Assembly (NCBI GenBank): GCA_001839685.1
Contig: MLAK01000003.1
Span: 5,604 to 46,394 of the forward strand
Length of the DNA stretch: 40,791 bases
Direction of reading: 5' to 3'
Source: Tritrichomonas foetus
Lineage: Eukaryota; Parabasalia; Tritrichomonadida; Tritrichomonadidae
Under the pieces are notes generated by a model, which was not told where the DNA came from, searched no databases, and saw only the letters and a program-made list of their open reading frames with translations. The stretch's first letter is position 1. Every line of letters starts with the position of its first letter. Positions 18,214 through 27,217 of the stretch are shown piece by piece. The translations under genes and the position numbers were made by a program.

Positions 18214-20676
18214 ATGGAAAAGGAAAAACTCTATTCTTTATTCCAACAATATTCGACAAAGCAATCTGAGGAGGCAGAATCTTTAGAAACCATTAAAAGA
18301 TTAGAAAGTTCAGTTTTTAATAGTTTTTCGGCAAGAAGAAATGCAGCACGAATTGACCATTATTTTGTGAATTTGCATTCATCAAGATTTCGAACTTTTA
18401 CATATGCTGTAACTACTTTTCTCACAATTTTTGCAATTGTATCAACATTGATATTAACTAATCAATTATATGTGAATTTTATTAATAAAAACTCTGTGGC
18501 AATGATGTATACGATTCATAATAGAATTTCAACAACAATTAGTTCAGCACTTGTCGAACCACAATTTTTTACAAATATTTTTGCTCATTTATTTGAAGAT
18601 CCTGCATTAATTGTGCCAAATACATCAAATGCTCAGCAAATTGTTCAAATGTTTAATAAAGCAAATGATGCCGGATCATGTTATATTTTTTGCTGGGATG
18701 TTGGACTCCCCTGGGGAGAACTCATTTCATTAGAAACTTATAATAAATCTAAAGTTCTTGTTCATTGTAATACTACAGAAGATCAAATTGGTTATTTAAG
18801 TTACTGGACAACTGATTCCAATGGTAAAAATTCTTCTTATCCTTATAAAAATGGAACACTTATTGAATTATATAATACATCCGATAGATATTGGTATAAC
18901 CTTGCAGTAGAAACTAAAAATTCTACATGGACTGACATTTATGAAAGCGTCGGCTCAAAAGGAAAAGTATTACTAGTTACTTCTGTCACTCCTTCATTAA
19001 ATGGAAATAATATTACATCAGTTGTTGCAAATGGTGTTGGTCTTGATATTGCACAGAAAGTTTTATTTGCTCAGCAGCCATCAAACAATTCAAGACTAGC
19101 TTTAACTACTGAATATGGAACAGTTTTAGCTTTAACTGGTGATGATAAAGTAGCTACTGATGAATTTACAAATATGGTAGTCACAAAACAGCTTGATGAA
19201 ATCGATGATTATATTTGGAGATGTGTAACTGGCTATCCAAATTATGAATTAGAAAGTCGAATAAAATGTTTTTTCAGATCAAAGTATCATGAATTTCATT
19301 TATCGAAGGAAATTGTTGAACCTGCACCAGGAGTTAATTGGATTTTATGGTCTGTACTTTGTATGGACGATTTTGTTGGAAATATCGATGTTGTATTTAG
19401 AGATACACTTATTTATACATTTGTTATTGTATTATGTGTATGGATTTTTCTTATTCTTGGTTCAATTTTATTATCTGCTTATATAGAGTCAATGCAAAAT
19501 AGAATTCTTGGGCAAGATTTACCAAAAGAATATACGCATCATGTTAAATCAATTGGTGTAATATCTGCAATCCAAAAATTAAAGAAGTTGAGAAGATCAC
19601 ATGCTGATAATCAAATAATATCATCTGAAATTGATGGAGTTATGGATAGTTTACAATCGCCAAAACATGAATTATTGTATAACAGAAATAAAGTTTATAA
19701 ACAAATTAATAATCCCGAAGTAAAAAATGCACTAGTAGGTTTATATGGAGTTCCTCCATCACAAATTGCGAGTATATCTCCAATTATTAATCATGAACCT
19801 AATTCTGAGATTCTAGAAAATACACCACAAAAACTATCTGCACGATTAAGGCCAGTTACTTCTTCAATTTCTTTGAATTCTGATGTTGGTCAATCCACTC
19901 GATGCTGCCCATTACAGATAAGTCCAGATTTAATGAGAAGTCGAGTTATAATGATTTATCTTCAATGTAATGCACGAAGTAAATTATTTAATAATGAAGA
20001 TTTTCACATTATAATTGAAGCAGCATTACGAGAAATCGGCGATCCAATGTGTAAATTTGCTACTGATTCCATTGACTTTTTGCATACATTATGTCATAAA
20101 TTTGATAGTATTTTATATGATCCAGATTGTGAAATGGCTTTACTTGTATCAATTATTGTATGGCATTTGTATATGAAAGATAGAAATAAAGATGATGTCC
20201 AAAGGATAAGAAGATATTTTATCACTGAGTCGAAAGAATTTAAAGCTATTACAAGAAATTTCTTATTAGCATTATATGTCAAAAGAAGTGGAAATGATGA
20301 ATATAATCAAAGATGGGATTCTTTCTCACTGACTGTTATGTCTCTTGTCGAGACTGCACCTGTAAACCTTCATCATTCTGTCATAGCTCAATTTGCTTTA
20401 ATGTCAAAATGGATTCGTGAGGGTTCAAAATTGACACAGCAACAAATGACTACTTTTATACAACTTTTATTTAATTTTTCAATGGTTTCATTCTTTTTCC
20501 ATCCTGAACAATTTCGTGTTGCATTTTCCAGGATATTAAATCCTGATTATGATCAATATACAGATGAAATCAACCAATTTTCGCATTGTATTTTTTCTGA
20601 ACTAATTGATCCAACAGTATCAGTTTTGCGGTGTATTTGTGATCCGCAATTCTTCCTTTCCATGAGATGTGAATAA
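18214..20676 (+). CDS. two-pass membrane receptor with Cache-like sensor domain
   Basis: The open frame reaches back to a GTG at 18061, inside the divergent gene. The first ATG is 18214, giving 820 residues. A transmembrane segment lies at about 61-83 (FTYAVTTFLTIFAIVSTLIL) and a second at about 398-420 (FVIVLCVWIFLILGSILL). Between them is an extracellular domain with N-glycosylation sequons and the Cache signature YNTSDRYWYNLA (220-231) followed by STWTDIYESVG and VTSVTPSL, suggesting small-ligand binding. The 400-residue cytosolic part is helical. Its segment DPDCEMALLVSIIVWHLYM (about 636-654) faintly recalls class I cyclic-nucleotide phosphodiesterases, but the HD metal motif is absent. 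It probably senses an extracellular ligand. The output is unknown. Confidence 0.72.
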   Translation: MEKEKLYSLFQQYSTKQSEEAESLETIKRLESSVFNSFSARRNAARIDHYFVNLHSSRFRTFTYAVTTFLTIFAIVSTLILTNQLYVNFINKNSVAMMYTIHNRISTTISSALVEPQFFTNIFAHLFEDPALIVPNTSNAQQIVQMFNKANDAGSCYIFCWDVGLPWGELISLETYNKSKVLVHCNTTEDQIGYLSYWTTDSNGKNSSYPYKNGTLIELYNTSDRYWYNLAVETKNSTWTDIYESVGSKGKVLLVTSVTPSLNGNNITSVVANGVGLDIAQKVLFAQQPSNNSRLALTTEYGTVLALTGDDKVATDEFTNMVVTKQLDEIDDYIWRCVTGYPNYELESRIKCFFRSKYHEFHLSKEIVEPAPGVNWILWSVLCMDDFVGNIDVVFRDTLIYTFVIVLCVWIFLILGSILLSAYIESMQNRILGQDLPKEYTHHVKSIGVISAIQKLKKLRRSHADNQIISSEIDGVMDSLQSPKHELLYNRNKVYKQINNPEVKNALVGLYGVPPSQIASISPIINHEPNSEILENTPQKLSARLRPVTSSISLNSDVGQSTRCCPLQISPDLMRSRVIMIYLQCNARSKLFNNEDFHIIIEAALREIGDPMCKFATDSIDFLHTLCHKFDSILYDPDCEMALLVSIIVWHLYMKDRNKDDVQRIRRYFITESKEFKAITRNFLLALYVKRSGNDEYNQRWDSFSLTVMSLVETAPVNLHHSVIAQFALMSKWIREGSKLTQQQMTTFIQLLFNFSMVSFFFHPEQFRVAFSRILNPDYDQYTDEINQFSHCIFSELIDPTVSVLRCICDPQFFLSMRCE

Positions 20677-21006
20677 TTACTTTGCGTTTCTGTTTGTATG
20701 TAAATATTATTTATAGATACCTTTCTTCATCTTTAGATATTTAGGTTGTATTTTCATTGATTTATTTATACATTTAATTCAAGGCGCTTCACTGACAGGA
20801 TAAACACCGAAATTAAATCCTTTTATGATTCATTATTTCGTTTCCATACTGAATAATGTTTGGAGTTAGACACACCAAACAACAGAATATGAGAATCTTC
20901 CAATCAATTTAATGAAAAAACTTGTTACTTTGTAACTTCCAAAGATTTTTAATATTGAATTTTATAAATAAGAAATGAAATTTATCCAAACAAATTTAAA
21001 TTTTTA
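20677..21006. other. convergent intergenic region
   Basis: 330 AT-rich bases between two convergent stops. I see no gene or marked repeat. Confidence 0.5.
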
Positions 21007-23049
21007 TCATGTAAAAGAAAAATATGTTGATGATTCTTGTGGAATCTTACTATGATGCGTGAACAATGGTCTAATGATATCACCTTTATAAGGTGTCATT
21101 CTTTTCATATGTTCCATGATAATTGATCCGAGTGGTGTAAACATTTTATCTTCATCAGGCTCCTCTTCTTTATCCAATTCTTTATCAATCTCCTCTTTAC
21201 CAACATAAATTGGTTCTTGAACAGCTGGTTTTTGCATTGAATCCATGTATTGTTGTTGTTGTTGCTGCTGCTGTGAATGTTGTTGGTGTTGTTGTTGGTA
21301 TTGTTGCTGTGGTTGTTGTTGATGCTGTTGTTGTCTATATAAGGCTTCTTGTTTAGATTTCGCCATTTTCATTTCAGTATCTTCCAATTTATTTCGAGGA
21401 ACTCGCCACTCTTTCAAACAGCGAAATGCAATTCCATCCTGATCAAGTGGTTCCATATTCAAATCATAAGCGTAACAAAGAAATTCGTCAACGCCATCAG
21501 TTTGTGATCGAACAAGTTCTTCGTTTGATTTTTTAAGATATTGTCCGAAATAAGAAGGGATTTTCTCGATTGGGAAAAGTGACATAATGTCAAAAGTATT
21601 TCCACGTGTTCTTTCAAATTCTTGGAAAGTTTCATTGGCTTTCGCAAGAACATTAATCACGTCAGATGGATCACGATTTAATTTCAAGAAAACAACATAT
21701 CGTTCACTGTTTGCAGGACGTGAAGTATACGGTTTGACAATACAAAACTTTTCAAAGCACTGTGCAACAATATACAAAAGTGATGCGCTAAAATCAGTAA
21801 AAACATCAAAAACTTTACAGACAAAATTACCTCCTTTTCTTAAAATAGCCAAAGCACAGAAAAATTGGCACATAACGAGTCGTTTGAGCAGCATTTCTTG
21901 ATCATTTTCTTGACCATCGACAGCAATACCACCATCTGCTGTAACCAATGATAACATTTTTCCTTTAGTGGCATTCGAAATTTGATCTTTGAAAAACGCC
22001 AGGTTGTCGACTTTAAATATGTTTCCAGTTCCATCTTCTCCATAAGATTTAACGAATGTACTAACGTTTGTTAAAAAGCGGCTATTTGGTGCCCAATCAT
22101 GATCACCCTTTAATGTCATTCCAAATCCACGAGCTCGATCACCAAGCCTCCAGTATAAATAATCAGTGAATCCACCTGGACCTGCGCAAATATCTGCGAA
22201 ATAAAACAACTCATTTTGTGAAACATCAGTAAAAGATGGTATGCCAAATTCTGGAGTGTTTGTTAAATTAAATAATGCATCAATATTTGCCATTTTAACT
22301 GCAGCACGATTCATAAAGATCGCTTTACCAATTTTTTCATATTGATTGGACTTTCTTCTGGCCTGCTCGAAAACATATTCACTAAGAGGCTGAAAAAGTT
22401 CCTTCTTTTTGAATAGTCTATCAATGTGTGATTGCTCGCAATAATTTGAATGACCCAAATCTGAACGAGCTTCACCAAGAACTATATTACTTTCAACTAT
22501 TTCATTTTCGCAAGGTTTACAATCAATTATTTCGACTTCTTGTTTATGCGGAACAAATCGATCTCTTCTTTTAACTTCCGGTTTGAGCTTTTCGAGTTCA
22601 TCGTCTAAAACATAAGCAAGACCAGATCCGTCAGCGAGGTCTTTCGGCATTTCGTAAATATTTTGTTGCGCCATAAATTCTGGATTTTCCCTACCACCGA
22701 GATTCATAAGAATTTGAACACCAATTCGAAATTCATGAACTATTTCTTTTCTTTTTCCCTGTTCTTTTGTCATATCCGCCATTCTTTGATAATTTATCCA
22801 ATAATTTTTATTCGGCATTTCCGTTCTAAATGGCGACTCTCCTGGCATTGAATTATAATAAGGATCTTGATCGGTGTATAATTGCGCTTGCATATCTTTA
22901 TTTATTCCTTTTCTTTTGGTGCCCTTGATCTCGATTTCCCAAAAGGCTTTTGAAGGCATGTCGTTTCTATACGGAGAAATTGATGGCATATTTGTATAGT
23001 CAGGATCATCTTGGGAATATAATACGAATGGAAAGAGAAGATCATTCAT
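21007..23049 (-). CDS. CMTR1: cap-specific mRNA (nucleoside-2'-O-)-methyltransferase, CMTR1-like
   Basis: The 680-residue protein contains an FtsJ-type Rossmann methyltransferase. The SAM-binding motif is FADICAGPGGFTDYLYWR (from 284), followed by GFGMTLKGDHDW, ADGG, GQEN, GGNFVCKVFDVFT and TSRPANSERYVV, the signature of cap 2'-O-methyltransferase 1. The K-D-K-E catalytic residues are K252 (NRAAVKMAN), D372, K412 and E449. It would methylate the first transcribed nucleotide of capped mRNA (cap 0 to cap 1) in the nucleus. Instead of a G-patch, the N-terminus has two copies of a 27-residue motif at 11-37 and 58-84 (DP-Y-MP-SP-R-MP-K-W pattern). The C-terminus has a glutamine tract. It is divergent from the gene at 23100 over 50 bases. 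Confidence 0.95.
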   Translation of the reverse strand: MNDLLFPFVLYSQDDPDYTNMPSISPYRNDMPSKAFWEIEIKGTKRKGINKDMQAQLYTDQDPYYNSMPGESPFRTEMPNKNYWINYQRMADMTKEQGKRKEIVHEFRIGVQILMNLGGRENPEFMAQQNIYEMPKDLADGSGLAYVLDDELEKLKPEVKRRDRFVPHKQEVEIIDCKPCENEIVESNIVLGEARSDLGHSNYCEQSHIDRLFKKKELFQPLSEYVFEQARRKSNQYEKIGKAIFMNRAAVKMANIDALFNLTNTPEFGIPSFTDVSQNELFYFADICAGPGGFTDYLYWRLGDRARGFGMTLKGDHDWAPNSRFLTNVSTFVKSYGEDGTGNIFKVDNLAFFKDQISNATKGKMLSLVTADGGIAVDGQENDQEMLLKRLVMCQFFCALAILRKGGNFVCKVFDVFTDFSASLLYIVAQCFEKFCIVKPYTSRPANSERYVVFLKLNRDPSDVINVLAKANETFQEFERTRGNTFDIMSLFPIEKIPSYFGQYLKKSNEELVRSQTDGVDEFLCYAYDLNMEPLDQDGIAFRCLKEWRVPRNKLEDTEMKMAKSKQEALYRQQQHQQQPQQQYQQQHQQHSQQQQQQQQYMDSMQKPAVQEPIYVGKEEIDKELDKEEEPDEDKMFTPLGSIIMEHMKRMTPYKGDIIRPLFTHHSKIPQESSTYFSFT

Positions 23050-23089
23050 TTGGAATTTTTGGTATTATTTTTTAGATCACATTTCATAA

Positions 23090-23095
23090 TCATTG
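23090..23095 (+). promoter_or_regulatory. candidate initiator TCATTG in a 50-bp bidirectional promoter
   Basis: TCATTG lies 5 bases before the ATG at 23100. An out-of-frame ATG at 23096 opens a three-codon frame (ATG TAT GAT TAA) that overlaps the true start. Confidence 0.4.
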
Positions 23096-23099
23096 ATGT

Positions 23100-24668
23100 A
23101 TGATTAATTACAAGAGCATCAGTGATATCAAAAAATCATTTAGATTTCAACAATTTACAAAAGACCCTGATGATATTTTTGAGATTGAATTTTTAGAAGA
23201 TGAAGAAACTTTTAATGATGAATATATTGTGAGCACTTTTACTTCGATTATTGGAAAACTTAATGATTTACTTGTACCAGTATCTCGTGAAGATGTTGAA
23301 ATGTGCAGAGAAGTTGTTAATTTATTAGAAATGCTATCACAGGAATTATTTAGAATGCACAATCAACATCAAATTTTAGCCATTTTAAATCATATTACAA
23401 ATGAAATTATGCCTAATCATACTTTATTCGATTTTGTATCAGAGTTTTTCTTGGCAGGAATTTCATACGAGATAAATCTTTCAATAATGAAACTCATTAA
23501 TTATATTTTTACCTTGCCACCAACTGAGTATATTAATTCCGCCTTTATTTGTGAGATAATTGAGCAGTTAATTAAAATGATTCCAACACCAATTTTATCA
23601 ATCCATGACACAATTGATGATATTCATTATTCTAATGATAACCAAAATAATTCTTGTTTACAAAACTTGCAAGATTATTCTTGTTCGATTTTATATAATT
23701 ATTTAACACTATATATTAAATCATCTGATATTAATTTCAGAAACAATTTCTTCTTACCAGATTTTGATTTCTTTGTTGAAGAATGTCTTAGTGGTCTATT
23801 TAATGTAAAAAAACAAAGTAATACATCAACAAATATTTTAAAACTTTTATATTATGTTGTTTATTATTTCAGTGAAAGCATTGAAGATAAAAATACATTT
23901 GTTAATCTTATATGTACATTTATTGAAATCGTTTCACAAAAATCAAATCACTTTGGAACAAAATTTGCATTTCTTTCTTTGTCAGCTTTAGCAAAATATC
24001 AAATATTAACTTATTTATTCACCGAAAAAGTTTTTAGTCAGATATTTCAGAAATGCATGCATTCTGAGGAATTTACTCAGCGTTACTTTTTCCCAATGAT
24101 GGATTTTATGGACTCTATTTTAATGTCAGGTGATGAATCAGCTATGAATAATATGCTTGGAAATGCATCTATTGATTTGTTTAAATTAGCGCCAACAGCA
24201 AATGATAGGACAAGAATTTGTAATTTATTTACAGATATTATTTATACAGCACGAACAAAGAAATCATTAATAGTGCATATTGAAAGATTAGAAATCTTTC
24301 GTCTTTTGTATGAACTTATTTCATGTCCTGAATATATGGTTAAAAGAGAAGCAGTTGAGAGTTTTTTGCTGGTTTTGGAGTATTTAAACAAAAATGTAAT
24401 TAAAGATTTAATTATAAATAACAGTTTTATTGAAAATATCATATCATTTCTTGGAGCTGACGAACATATGTTTAATTTAATCATTCAAGCGTTAAATATG
24501 ATATTTGATATTATAATTGACCCTAATATTGGTGATCCTAGAATATTTCGAATCTTACTTGAACAAAATGTTTTTGAAGAAATTGAATCAACAATGAATT
24601 CATTCAATAATAAAGAACTGCAGAATAAAGTAATGATGTTATTAGAAAGAGCAAGAGATATGATGTAA
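23100..24668 (+). CDS. ARM-repeat-like solenoid protein
   Basis: This 522-residue protein is helical throughout, with ARM-like segments such as MVKREAVESFLLVLEYLN, FIENIISFLGADEH and NLIIQALNMIFDIIID, weakly reminiscent of importin-alpha repeats. The N-terminus has basic residues (KKSFRFQQF) but no clear importin-beta-binding domain. Many residues are Ile, Leu, Asn and Phe as expected from AT-rich coding. The function is unknown and it may be a transport adaptor. Confidence 0.6.
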   Translation: MINYKSISDIKKSFRFQQFTKDPDDIFEIEFLEDEETFNDEYIVSTFTSIIGKLNDLLVPVSREDVEMCREVVNLLEMLSQELFRMHNQHQILAILNHITNEIMPNHTLFDFVSEFFLAGISYEINLSIMKLINYIFTLPPTEYINSAFICEIIEQLIKMIPTPILSIHDTIDDIHYSNDNQNNSCLQNLQDYSCSILYNYLTLYIKSSDINFRNNFFLPDFDFFVEECLSGLFNVKKQSNTSTNILKLLYYVVYYFSESIEDKNTFVNLICTFIEIVSQKSNHFGTKFAFLSLSALAKYQILTYLFTEKVFSQIFQKCMHSEEFTQRYFFPMMDFMDSILMSGDESAMNNMLGNASIDLFKLAPTANDRTRICNLFTDIIYTARTKKSLIVHIERLEIFRLLYELISCPEYMVKREAVESFLLVLEYLNKNVIKDLIINNSFIENIISFLGADEHMFNLIIQALNMIFDIIIDPNIGDPRIFRILLEQNVFEEIESTMNSFNNKELQNKVMMLLERARDMM

Positions 24669-24929
24669 TTTGACGATTACTAATTGTATTTGTTTTATAA
24701 ATAATATTATTAAGAGAATCTTAGATTTTGTAAATAATTTATATTGATGGTTCAGAATATTTATGATATTGCAATTGGTATTGAATATTCTTTTGATATC
24801 CAATTTAAATTCGAGTATTCCATTTACCAGCTTTATATTCTATGCTGAAGGCGAGATAAATTTGTTTTCTTATAAAATTTTTGATTTAAAAATTCAATAC
24901 AATGATAAAATTCTGAAAAAGTGAAAAAA

Positions 24930-26951
24930 ATGTATGTGTCAGGATTGGAAAAGCTCGATTTTTCCTACCAAGCCGAAATTATTTCTTTTTCGAAAAGTCA
25001 TTGCGGCAAATACCTTGGGGTCCTTTTTCGAAATGCATTACAAATTAGAAGTTTGACCCAAATTAATTTACCACTCATTGACTCATATTTACGAGATGAT
25101 GCATCATTAAGAGCAGGCGGTTTTAATCATTGGATACAATGGATTAATTCAAATAATTTAGTAATTGGAACTCAAACAGGTCATTTGTTATTTTTATATC
25201 TCGATCAAAATGGAAAAATCATCGAAACGAATGCAATTATTTTAGGTAAAATTATCACAGCACATTCATCAGTATTTGGTGCACTTGTTCTTGCAACTTC
25301 TGGTCCGAATCTTCATTTTATTTCACCACAAGGAGACATTTTGTCATCTTTGTCTTTCCCTTTATCAGTTCCAGTCATTATTCGACAAATTGATATTTCT
25401 GATCCATTGGCAGTTCTCACTTTTTCAGATGGGGCTGCAGCTCAAATCACTTTAAAACAATCAGATATTATTGAGCAAAAGCCTGTATCAATTTCTTTTT
25501 TACCAGTTCCTGAAATATCATCAGCTTCTATCGGAATAAACAAAAGTTGTATTGCTTTACAAACTTTTAAAGGCTCTTTAATCAGAATTTCGAAATCTCA
25601 AGAAATTACTTACATTTGTGATGATTGTTCTTTGTATCAAACTACAAGAGACTTTCTATACTTTATATCTCTTGCTGCAAATGGAACAATTAGTATTTGG
25701 TCCAGTAAAACCGGTCAATTATCAAAAACACAATTAGATTTTCCATTTTTAGCTGAAGCAACAAATCCAAGTTTAATAACTTCTGAAATTGACATTAATG
25801 GATTAAGATTTTTCTGTGCAACTTCTTCAGAAGCTTATGTTATTACATTTTCTGTAATTGATAATCTATCTCCCTCACTTTTATTCCATACTCCAACTCA
25901 TGTAATTATTCCTACCACGAATGTAACAATTGCGGTTCCTGATGATATGAATGAAATTGGTTATCCATTACATTCAGTTGCATACTCAGCTGATCAAAAA
26001 AAGACCGCAATTGCTGGGCGTAGATGTTTTGCAATTTATTCGGAAAACACTGCAAAATGGCATTTAGTTAAAGATGAGGTTAATTTATGTAGAGCCCTTT
26101 GGTATCATCATCCATTCTTTTTATCGGTTGTTTTTGATTATGAAACACCTGTTTATAAATTACTTCTCTTAAGTGCTGAAGATTTTTCTGTAATTGACGC
26201 TGGTCTTCTTGAAGGCATTTTTATTGGTTTTGATAACAATGAAACACACTTTTTAGTCGCAACGTCACATTCCATTTCTATTTTTGAGATTACTAAAGCA
26301 CCGAAAATTATTTTAGTTAAAAGATATGTTAGTGAGCATTCTTTTGATCAAGTTTTATTATATCATAACAATGAAAATGTCGCAATTTTGACTACAGATA
26401 AAGAATTGATTGAATTACCATCAAATAATATTTTAATTGAAGGTGTTTCTTCTGCTACAATGTGTAGAGAAATTGATATGTTCCTTGTTGTTGCTCATGG
26501 ACAACAGTTTGCTTTATATAATCAAGAGCTGATACGAATAGGAACACCAAGTGTTCTTGTTGATGGCATAACAGCTTATATCTTACCAAAAGAATATAAA
26601 TTTAAAGAATTTTCTTTAATTCAAGGTGAATTTCTTCCACAAGTTATGTTTCATTTCTTAGACCAACCTGAAATTGTAGAAAAATTGTTAAGATCATTTT
26701 TAAGAACAAGAAATATCAGTCTTGCGGTTTCACGTGCTTTGGATTTGGCTTTTGATGCAAATAAATATGATTCATTCAATATTATTTTTGAAAATCTTGG
26801 AGAAGCAAAATACACTCTCTTAATAATTGCTTTATTTAATGTAAGCCCTCAATATCAAAATAGGATTAAAGCATTATTACCTCCTGTCGATCAACTACTT
26901 GTCAAATTCCCAAATATTGCCGATCAAATCAAAGGAGTGTATTCACAATAA
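24930..26951 (+). CDS. RIC1: RIC1-like subunit of the Rab6 GEF complex
   Basis: The open frame starts with GTG at 24921. The first ATG is 24930, giving 673 residues. The N-terminal half is a WD-like beta-propeller (WIQWINSNNLVIGTQTGHLLF, ISLAANGTISIWSSKTGQL). The RIC1 hallmark follows: PLHSVAYSADQKKTAIAGRR, then FAIYSENTAKWHLV and RALWYHHPF (IAVAGR-G-A-YS-KW-L-F in family members). The end has EIVEKLLRSFLRTRNISLAV. RIC1 with RGP1 activates Rab6/Ypt6 at the Golgi for retrograde transport. This copy is much shorter than fungal and animal RIC1, which exceed 1000 residues. An upstream mini-frame (ATG at 24902, MIKF) may lie in the leader if transcription starts at the TCAATA at 24894. Confidence 0.8.
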   Translation: MYVSGLEKLDFSYQAEIISFSKSHCGKYLGVLFRNALQIRSLTQINLPLIDSYLRDDASLRAGGFNHWIQWINSNNLVIGTQTGHLLFLYLDQNGKIIETNAIILGKIITAHSSVFGALVLATSGPNLHFISPQGDILSSLSFPLSVPVIIRQIDISDPLAVLTFSDGAAAQITLKQSDIIEQKPVSISFLPVPEISSASIGINKSCIALQTFKGSLIRISKSQEITYICDDCSLYQTTRDFLYFISLAANGTISIWSSKTGQLSKTQLDFPFLAEATNPSLITSEIDINGLRFFCATSSEAYVITFSVIDNLSPSLLFHTPTHVIIPTTNVTIAVPDDMNEIGYPLHSVAYSADQKKTAIAGRRCFAIYSENTAKWHLVKDEVNLCRALWYHHPFFLSVVFDYETPVYKLLLLSAEDFSVIDAGLLEGIFIGFDNNETHFLVATSHSISIFEITKAPKIILVKRYVSEHSFDQVLLYHNNENVAILTTDKELIELPSNNILIEGVSSATMCREIDMFLVVAHGQQFALYNQELIRIGTPSVLVDGITAYILPKEYKFKEFSLIQGEFLPQVMFHFLDQPEIVEKLLRSFLRTRNISLAVSRALDLAFDANKYDSFNIIFENLGEAKYTLLIIALFNVSPQYQNRIKALLPPVDQLLVKFPNIADQIKGVYSQ

Positions 26952-27206
26952 TTATGTTTATTAAATATATATAGAACTATACTTTCTAGGATTTTAATAT
27001 TCTATATCGAATGATGTTTTGGATATTAATATTCATATTGTAAAAAGATGCATCAAATATATATTTTCAACGGTGTCTGATATCATAATATGGTCATAAA
27101 ACTAAAGGTATTTAGAAGAAAGAAAAAAAGGTGAATGATGAGGTCTGTGTTTTATATAACATGTCAATATTGAGATTTTGTCATATTTTTAATGTCATAT
27201 AACATG

Positions 27207-27212
27207 TCATTC
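27207..27212 (+). promoter_or_regulatory. candidate initiator TCATTC
   Basis: Lies 5 bases before the ATG at 27218. It fits a trichomonad Inr with a very short leader. Confidence 0.45.
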
Positions 27213-27217
27213 AGAAA

